Source of the DNA: Leifsonia shinshuensis
GTDB taxonomy: Bacteria; Actinomycetota; Actinomycetes; Actinomycetales; Microbacteriaceae
Direction: 5' to 3'
Length of the DNA stretch: 64,000 nucleotides
NCBI RefSeq assembly: GCF_014217625.1
Contig: NZ_CP043641.1
Span: 434,001 to 498,000, forward strand
The notes beneath the pieces were generated by a model. The model searched no databases, had not been told where the DNA came from, and saw only the letters and a program-made list of their open reading frames with translations. Made by a program: the position numbers and the translations under genes. Below are positions 58,519-64,000 of this stretch, in pieces (the stretch's first letter is position 1; each line of letters begins with the position of its first letter).

Positions 58519-59520
58519 GTGGTCGCGACGATGAGCAGCTGGGTCGCCAGCATCCCGAGCCCTGGACCCGAGTGGCAGCAGATCCCGATCGACATCTTCG
58601 GGCTGCACTGGCGCATCCAGACCTACGCGATCATGATCCTGATCGGCATCGTGGTCGCCGCCCTCTGGACCTCCCGCCGCCTCACCAAGCGCGGGGCCGA
58701 GCCGGGCGTCATCCTCGACATCCTGCTCTGGGCGGTCGTGCTCGGCATCATCGGGGCGCGGCTCTACCACGTGTTCACGCACCCGTCCGACTACTTCTAC
58801 CCCGGAGCGAACCTCTTCAACGTGTTCGCGATCTGGGAGGGCGGCAACGCCATCTTCGGTTCGCTGATCGGCGGCGCCGTCGGCATCTGGATCGCCTGCC
58901 GCATCAGCGGCCTGCGGTTCTGGAGCGTCGCCGACGCCCTCGCCCCGGCCCTGCTGCTCGCCCAGGCGATCGGCCGGCTCGGCAATTACTTCAACCAGGA
59001 GCTGTTCGGCCTCCCGACCAATCTGCCGTGGGGCCTGCAGATCGACGCAGGCAACAAGGCCATCCCGGTCGGCCTGCCGGACAACACGCTGTTCCAGCCG
59101 CTGTTCCTCTACGAGATCATCTGGAACGTCATCGGCGTGATCGTCATCCTCTTCCTGGAGCGCAAGTTCCGCCTGCAGTGGGGCAAGACGCTCGCCGTCT
59201 ACCTGATCTGGTACGGCCTGGGCCGCTCCTACCTGGAGTCGATCCGCATCGACCCGAGCGAGTTCTCCTTCCTCGGCATCCCGAGCAACGTCTGGGCCGC
59301 GTTCCTGGCCGTCGTGCTGGGCGTCGTGATCTTCATCGTGCAGTCGCGCCGGCACACCGGACTCGAGCCGAGCGTGTACCGCCCGGGCCGTGAATGGGTT
59401 CGCCCCGATGCTGAGGTAGACTCTGACGACACGGACTCGGATGACGAGGACTTCGTCGATGGCGACGGGGAGCCCACCGCGTCCGCCGGAGCCAAGGCCA
59501 CAAGCCCGTCGCGCGGATGA
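58519..59520 (+). CDS. lgt: prolipoprotein diacylglyceryl transferase
   Basis: A 333-residue, seven-helix membrane enzyme that lipidates the lipobox cysteine. The Lgt signature GRLGNYFNQELFGLPTNLPW is intact, with IGARLYHVFTHPSDY, GGNAIFGSLIGGAVG and YGLGRSYLESIRIDPSEF. An acidic, probably disordered C-terminal tail of about 40 residues follows the last helix. GTG 58519 versus ATG 58531 is unresolved; the former sits nearer the GAAAGG site. trpA-lgt-gltB is a frequent actinobacterial order. Confidence 0.96.
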   Translation: MVATMSSWVASIPSPGPEWQQIPIDIFGLHWRIQTYAIMILIGIVVAALWTSRRLTKRGAEPGVILDILLWAVVLGIIGARLYHVFTHPSDYFYPGANLFNVFAIWEGGNAIFGSLIGGAVGIWIACRISGLRFWSVADALAPALLLAQAIGRLGNYFNQELFGLPTNLPWGLQIDAGNKAIPVGLPDNTLFQPLFLYEIIWNVIGVIVILFLERKFRLQWGKTLAVYLIWYGLGRSYLESIRIDPSEFSFLGIPSNVWAAFLAVVLGVVIFIVQSRRHTGLEPSVYRPGREWVRPDAEVDSDDTDSDDEDFVDGDGEPTASAGAKATSPSRG

Positions 59521-59590
59521 CCTCCGCCGGCTCAGAACAACCCACCCCGTAGAGGCTGATCCCGTAAGCACTACCTGACCGCACCGACCC

Positions 59591-59611
59591 CCGGGCCGCA
59601 CACAAGCCCGG
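59591..59611 (+). other. hairpin in the 182-base lgt-gltB spacer
   Basis: CCGGGC (59591-59596) pairs with GCCCGG (59606-59611) around a 9-base loop. The 59521-59702 spacer is C-rich and otherwise shows only a GAGGACGG ribosome-like site before the gltB ATG. It could be a weak terminator for lgt or part of the gltB leader; no known riboswitch pattern is recognised. Confidence 0.3.
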
Positions 59612-59702
59612 CGCAGTTGCGGCGGAACCTCCCAGCATCGGGCCGAAGGCGTCCCCGCACTCCACATCCCCACATCCACGACACTGTGAGGACGGTCGAA
59701 TT

Positions 59703-62700
59703 ATGGCGGTTACGCCTCCCCACTCCCGGTTCAGCACGGTTCCCGGCAAGCAGGGTCTCTACGACCCCGCCGCCGAGAAGGACGCGTGCGGCCTCGCCAT
59801 GGTCGCGACGCTCCGCGGGACAGCCGGTCACGACATCATCGACGCGGCGCTCGAGGCGCTGCGCCACCTGGAGCACCGCGGCGCGGTCGGCTCCGACGCC
59901 GGCACCGGCGACGGCGCGGGCATCATCACGCAGGTCCCCGACGCGTTCCTGCGCGCCGTGTCCGGCCTGGAGCTGCCGAGCGCCGGCCGTTACGCGGTCG
60001 GCAACGCCTTCCTGCCGACGGAGGCCGACGCGCGCGAGAGCGTGAAGGCCGCGGTGGAGGCCATCGCCGCCGATCACGACCTCACCGTGCTCGGCTGGCG
60101 TCCGGTCCCGGTCCGCCCGGACGAGCTGGGCACCCTGGCCCGCGACGCCATGCCGGTCATCGAGCAGCTCTTCGTCGCGAGCACCCGCGTCGACGAGCGC
60201 GGCGAGCCGGTCTCCGGGATCGCGCTCGACCGGCTGACGTTCTTCCTGCGCAAGCGCGCCGAGCGCGAGCTCGACCTGTACTTCTCGTCGCTGTCCAGCC
60301 GCACCCTGGTCTACAAGGGCATGGTCACGACCCTCCAGCTGGAGCCGTTCTACCCGGACCTCTCCGACCAGCGCTTCGCCTCCAAGCTGGCGCTCGTGCA
60401 CTCGCGGTACTCCACGAACACGTTCCCGTCCTGGCCGCTCGCGCAGCCGTTCCGGATGATCGCGCACAACGGCGAGATCAACACGGTCTCGGGCAACCGC
60501 AACTGGATGCGCGCCCGCCAGTCGCAGCTGGAGAGCGAGCTGCTGGGCGACCTCTCGCCTGTGCTGCCGATCGTCACCCCCGGCGCCTCCGACTCGGCCT
60601 CCTTCGACGAGGTCGTGGAGCTCATCTCGCTCACCGGCCGGTCGCTGCCGCACGCGGTCATGATGATGGTGCCGGAGGCCTGGGAGAACCAGACCGAGAT
60701 CGACCCTGTCCGCCGCGACTTCTACGAGTACCACTCGATGCTCATGGAGCCGTGGGACGGCCCGGCCGCGATCGTGTTCACCGACGGCTCGCTCGTCGGA
60801 GCGACGCTCGACCGCAACGGCCTGCGCCCCGGCCGCTACGTCGTCACCAACGACGGCCTGGTGGTGCTCGCCTCCGAGATCGGCGTGCTCGACATCGAGC
60901 CGAGCCGCGTCGTGCGCAAGGGCCGGCTGCGCCCGGGCCGGATGTTCCTGGTGGACACCGTCGCCGGCCGCCTGATCGAGGACGACGAGATCAAGTCCGA
61001 GCTCGCCGCGGGCGCGCCCTACGGCGACTGGCTCGCCGACGGCCGGATCAACCTCAAGGACCTTCCGGAGCGCGAGCACATCGTGCACACTCCGGCCTCC
61101 GTCACGCGCCGCCAGCGCACCTTCGGCTACACCGAGGAGGAGGTGCGCGTCCTGCTGAAGCCCATGGCGACGACGGGCGCCGAGCCGCTCGGCGCGATGG
61201 GCTCCGACACCCCGGTCGCAGTGCTCTCCGAGCGCCCCCGGCTGCTGTTCGACTACTTCACGCAGCAGTTCGCGCAGGTCACCAACCCGCCGCTGGACTC
61301 CATCCGCGAGGAGGTCGTGACCTCCCTGGCGCTCGGCCTCGGCCCGGAGCGCAACCTGCTGACCGCGGGCCCGGAGCACGCTCGGCAGGTCGTCCTCGAC
61401 TTCCCGGTGATCGACAACGACGAGCTGGCCAAGATCCAGCACATCGACCCGCGCCCGGGCAGCCGGCTCACCACGACCCTGCGCGGCCTGTACCGCTCGG
61501 ACGCCGGCCCCGACGCCATGCAGGCGCGGCTCGCCGAGATGTGCGACGAGGTGGACGAAGCCATCGAAGCCGGAGCGCAGTTCATCGTGCTGAGCGACCG
61601 CGACTCGACCAAGGACCTCGCGCCCATCCCGTCGCTGCTCATGCTCGCGGCCGTGCACCACCACCTGATCCGCGCCGAGAACCGCATGAAGTGCGGCCTG
61701 ATCGTGGAGGCCGGCGATGTCCGCGAGGTGCACCATGTCGCGCTGCTGATCGGCTACGGCGCCTCGGCGATCAACCCGTACCTGGCGATGGAGACCTGCG
61801 AGGAGCTCGTCCGCAGCGGGATGATCACCAACGTCACGCCCGAAAAGGCGGTCAAGAACGTGATCAAGGCGCTCGGCAAGGGCGTGCTGAAGATCATGTC
61901 CAAGATGGGCATCTCGACGGTGTCCTCGTACGCGGGCGCCCAGGCGTTCGAGGCCGTCGGCCTCAGCCAGGAGTTCGTCGACCAGTACTTCACGGGCACA
62001 ACGAGCAAGCTCGGCGGCGTCGGCATCGACGTCATCGCGGCGGAGAACATGGCGCGCCACATCGCCGCCTACCCGCCGGAGGGCGCGATCCTCGCGCACG
62101 AGCGGCTGCAGACCGGCGGCGAGTACCAGTGGCGCCGCGACGGCGCACCGCACCTCTTCAACCCGGAGACGGTGTTCCGCCTGCAGCACTCCACGCGCAC
62201 GCGCCGGTACGACGTCTTCCGCGAGTACACGAAGCTCGTGGACGACCAGTCCGAGTCGCTGATGACCCTCCGCGGGATGTTCGCGCTGCGGTCCGGCGTG
62301 CGCCCGGCCATCCCGATCGACGAGGTCGAGCCGGTCGAGTCCATCGTCAAGCGCTTCTCCACCGGGGCGATGAGCTACGGCTCGATCTCCAAGGAGGCGC
62401 ACGAGACGCTCGCCATCGCGATGAACCGCCTCGGCGGCAAGTCGAACACGGGCGAGGGCGGCGAGGACCTCGACCGTCTGCTCGACCCGGAGCGGCGCAG
62501 CGCGATCAAGCAGGTCGCCTCCGGCCGCTTCGGCGTCACCTCGATGTACCTGACCCACGCGGACGACATCCAGATCAAGCTCGCTCAGGGCGCCAAGCCC
62601 GGCGAGGGCGGCCAGCTGCCGCCGACCAAGGTCTACCCCTGGGTCGCGCGCACCCGGCACGCCACCGCGGGCGTCGGCCTCATCTCGCCGCCCCCGCACC

Positions 62701-64000
62701 ACGACATCTACTCGATCGAGGACCTCAAGCAGCTCATCTTCGACCTGAAGCGCGCCAACCCGCAGGCCCGCGTGCACGTCAAGCTGGTCAGCGAGTCCGG
62801 CATCGGCGCGGTCGCGGCCGGGACGGCGAAGGCGCTGGCCGACGTCATCCTGGTCTCCGGCCACGACGGCGGCACGGGTGCGTCCCCGGTCAACTCCCTC
62901 AAGCACGCAGGCACGCCGTGGGAGCTCGGCCTGGCCGAGACGCAGCAGACCCTCATGCTCAACGGCATGCGCGAGCGCGTGGTCGTGCAGGTGGACGGCC
63001 AGCTGAAGACCGGCCGCGACGTCATCGTCGGCGCGCTGCTCGGCGCCGAGGAGTTCGGCTTCGCGACCGCCCCGCTGGTGGTCTCCGGCTGCGTCATGAT
63101 GCGCGTCTGCCACCTCGACACCTGCCCGGTCGGCGTCGCCACCCAGAACCCGGAGCTCCGCTCGCGGTTCTCGGGCAAGCCGGAGTTCGTGGTCAACTTC
63201 TTCGAGTTCATCGCCCAGGAGGTGCGCGAGTACCTCGCCGAGCTCGGCTTCCGCAGCCTCGACGAGGCCATCGGCCACGCCGAGCTGCTGGACGCCGACC
63301 GCGCGATCGAGCACTGGAAGGCGTCGGGGATGGACCTCACGCCGATCCTGCGCGGGCCGGAGTTCCCGGAGTCCGCGCCGCGCAAGAACGGCCGTGCCCA
63401 GGACCACGAGCTGGACGAGCACTTCGACAACCAGCTCATCCAGGCCGCGCAGGACGTGCTCGCCTCGGCGCACCCCGGCACGGAGGGCGCGTCGCTCGCG
63501 CTGTCGCTGCCGATCCGCAACACCGAGCGCGCCGTCGGCACCATGCTCGGTCACGAGGTCACGGCCCGCCACGGCGAGAACGGCCTGCCGACCGGCACGA
63601 TCGACATCACCCTGACGGGGTCCGCCGGCCAGTCGCTCGGCGCGTTCCTGCCCGCTGGCATCACGCTGCGGCTGGAGGGCGACTCCAACGACTACGTCGG
63701 CAAGGGCCTCTCCGGCGGCCAGATCGTCGTGCGCCCGCCGCGGGGGACCGTCTTCCCTGCCGAGCGCAACGTGATCGCGGGCAACGTGATCGGCTACGGC
63801 GCGACGCAGGGCAGCATGTTCATCCGCGGCATCGTGGGCGAGCGTTTCCTGGTCCGCAACTCGGGCGCGACCGCGGTCGTGGAGGGCGTTGGCGACCACG
63901 CGCTGGAGTACATGACGGGAGGCCTCGCGGTCATCCTGGGCGGCACCGGCCGCAACCTGGGCGCCGGCATGTCCGGCGGCACGGCGTACGTGTACGACCT
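59703..64000 (+). CDS. gltB: glutamate synthase large subunit GltB (3' end beyond window)
   Basis: Open to the right edge: 1432 codons of an expected about 1520. A 28-residue propeptide precedes the mature N-terminal nucleophile C29 ([14 protein letters not shown]). The class II glutaminase domain has [14 protein letters not shown] and [15 protein letters not shown]. The FMN/synthase domain has [17 protein letters not shown] and [15 protein letters not shown]. The 3Fe-4S ligands are C1130, C1136 and C1141 ([17 protein letters not shown]). The C-terminal GXGXG helix domain is cut. With GltD it converts 2-oxoglutarate and glutamine to two glutamates. Because no stop lies in the window, stop-delimited frame lists miss it; a long antisense frame lies opposite and is spurious. 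Confidence 0.97.
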   Translation, partial: MAVTPPHSRFSTVPGKQGLYDPAAEKDACGLAMVATLRGTAGHDIIDAALEALRHLEHRGAVGSDAGTGDGAGIITQVPDAFLRAVSGLELPSAGRYAVGNAFLPTEADARESVKAAVEAIAADHDLTVLGWRPVPVRPDELGTLARDAMPVIEQLFVASTRVDERGEPVSGIALDRLTFFLRKRAERELDLYFSSLSSRTLVYKGMVTTLQLEPFYPDLSDQRFASKLALVHSRYSTNTFPSWPLAQPFRMIAHNGEINTVSGNRNWMRARQSQLESELLGDLSPVLPIVTPGASDSASFDEVVELISLTGRSLPHAVMMMVPEAWENQTEIDPVRRDFYEYHSMLMEPWDGPAAIVFTDGSLVGATLDRNGLRPGRYVVTNDGLVVLASEIGVLDIEPSRVVRKGRLRPGRMFLVDTVAGRLIEDDEIKSELAAGAPYGDWLADGRINLKDLPEREHIVHTPASVTRRQRTFGYTEEEVRVLLKPMATTGAEPLGAMGSDTPVAVLSERPRLLFDYFTQQFAQVTNPPLDSIREEVVTSLALGLGPERNLLTAGPEHARQVVLDFPVIDNDELAKIQHIDPRPGSRLTTTLRGLYRSDAGPDAMQARLAEMCDEVDEAIEAGAQFIVLSDRDSTKDLAPIPSLLMLAAVHHHLIRAENRMKCGLIVEAGDVREVHHVALLIGYGASAINPYLAMETCEELVRSGMITNVTPEKAVKNVIKALGKGVLKIMSKMGISTVSSYAGAQAFEAVGLSQEFVDQYFTGTTSKLGGVGIDVIAAENMARHIAAYPPEGAILAHERLQTGGEYQWRRDGAPHLFNPETVFRLQHSTRTRRYDVFREYTKLVDDQSESLMTLRGMFALRSGVRPAIPIDEVEPVESIVKRFSTGAMSYGSISKEAHETLAIAMNRLGGKSNTGEGGEDLDRLLDPERRSAIKQVASGRFGVTSMYLTHADDIQIKLAQGAKPGEGGQLPPTKVYPWVARTRHATAGVGLISPPPHHDIYSIEDLKQLIFDLKRANPQARVHVKLVSESGIGAVAAGTAKALADVILVSGHDGGTGASPVNSLKHAGTPWELGLAETQQTLMLNGMRERVVVQVDGQLKTGRDVIVGALLGAEEFGFATAPLVVSGCVMMRVCHLDTCPVGVATQNPELRSRFSGKPEFVVNFFEFIAQEVREYLAELGFRSLDEAIGHAELLDADRAIEHWKASGMDLTPILRGPEFPESAPRKNGRAQDHELDEHFDNQLIQAAQDVLASAHPGTEGASLALSLPIRNTERAVGTMLGHEVTARHGENGLPTGTIDITLTGSAGQSLGAFLPAGITLRLEGDSNDYVGKGLSGGQIVVRPPRGTVFPAERNVIAGNVIGYGATQGSMFIRGIVGERFLVRNSGATAVVEGVGDHALEYMTGGLAVILGGTGRNLGAGMSGGTAYVYD

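Noticed and set aside
59521..59702. Riboswitch or small gene in the lgt-gltB gap
   Set aside because: No recognisable aptamer pattern; the only structure is a 6-base hairpin, and short frames there lack ribosome sites.
59571..63899. A 1442-codon open frame on the minus strand
   Set aside because: Antisense shadow of gltB. The plus strand shows all GltB motifs (C29, FMN loops, 3Fe-4S cysteines); the minus frame is compositionally odd (His/Arg/Val/Asp-rich) with no recognisable domain. Long antisense frames are expected at this GC content.

Overview
This window is high-GC actinobacterial chromosome. Gene order and gene content fit a member of the family Microbacteriaceae, with a Leifsonia-like genus as the best guess; this is inferred from content, not from any database search. 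The signs are frequent GTG/TTG starts, tightly overlapping ATGA/GTGA gene junctions, a helicase-degenerate PriA, an RXKD-type bifunctional Rel, actinobacterial trp-operon membrane proteins, a mIHF-like domain and -10 hexamers of the TAGACT/TAGAAT/TAGGCT type. It is dense core-genome DNA. I see no phage, insertion sequence, CRISPR array, tRNA, rRNA or recognisable defence island, and no gene-free stretch above 300 bases.

Layout. 1-3153: vitamin B6 module, with pdxR-pdxY on the minus strand diverging from pdxS-pdxT. 3193-4854: a cyclic-nucleotide-binding/thioredoxin-reductase-like fusion protein. 4975-8035: yebC-ruvC-ruvA-ruvB. 8095-14068: yajC-secD-secF, a rhodanese and rel. 14055-16801 (minus): an AbiEi-like orphan, a DUF349 protein and a membrane-anchored cyclophilin. 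16985-23105: rarA, a free-standing rpsD with a structured leader and a strong terminator, two small membrane-associated proteins, alaS and ruvX. 23107-31534: mltG, shikimate genes aroE-aroC-aroK-aroB-(DUF3052-like)-aroQ, then efp, nusB and a DsbA-like lipoprotein. 31612-41288: pyrimidine operon pyrR-pyrB-pyrC-(PH-like)-carA-carB-pyrF, ending in an mIHF-guanylate kinase fusion. 41382-49385: rpoZ, coaBC, metK, priA, fmt, rsmB, rpe. 49402-50628 (minus): an aromatic-acid-type MFS transporter. 50756-59520: a mixed hisE-hisG-hisF-hisI-trpE-(Trp membrane protein)-(small membrane protein)-trpC-trpB-trpA-lgt run. 59703 to the right edge: gltB, cut by the window end.

How the genes work together. The window is mainly precursor metabolism (PLP, chorismate, tryptophan, histidine, UMP/GMP, glutamate, S-adenosylmethionine, coenzyme A) interleaved with translation, secretion, recombination and stringent-response genes. 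PLP made by PdxST is the cofactor of TrpB. GltB supplies glutamate. Lgt lipidates lipoproteins such as the DsbA-like protein encoded here.

Most unusual points: the mIHF-Gmk fusion; the roughly 150-residue, very acidic N-terminal extension on shikimate dehydrogenase AroE; the TrxR-like fusion that lacks the CxxC pair; the recurring placement of -10 hexamers exactly 6-7 bases before start codons, implying leaderless mRNAs; and candidate regulatory RNAs before rpsD, pyrR and the trp gene block. I did not find a convincing wholly new multi-gene system.
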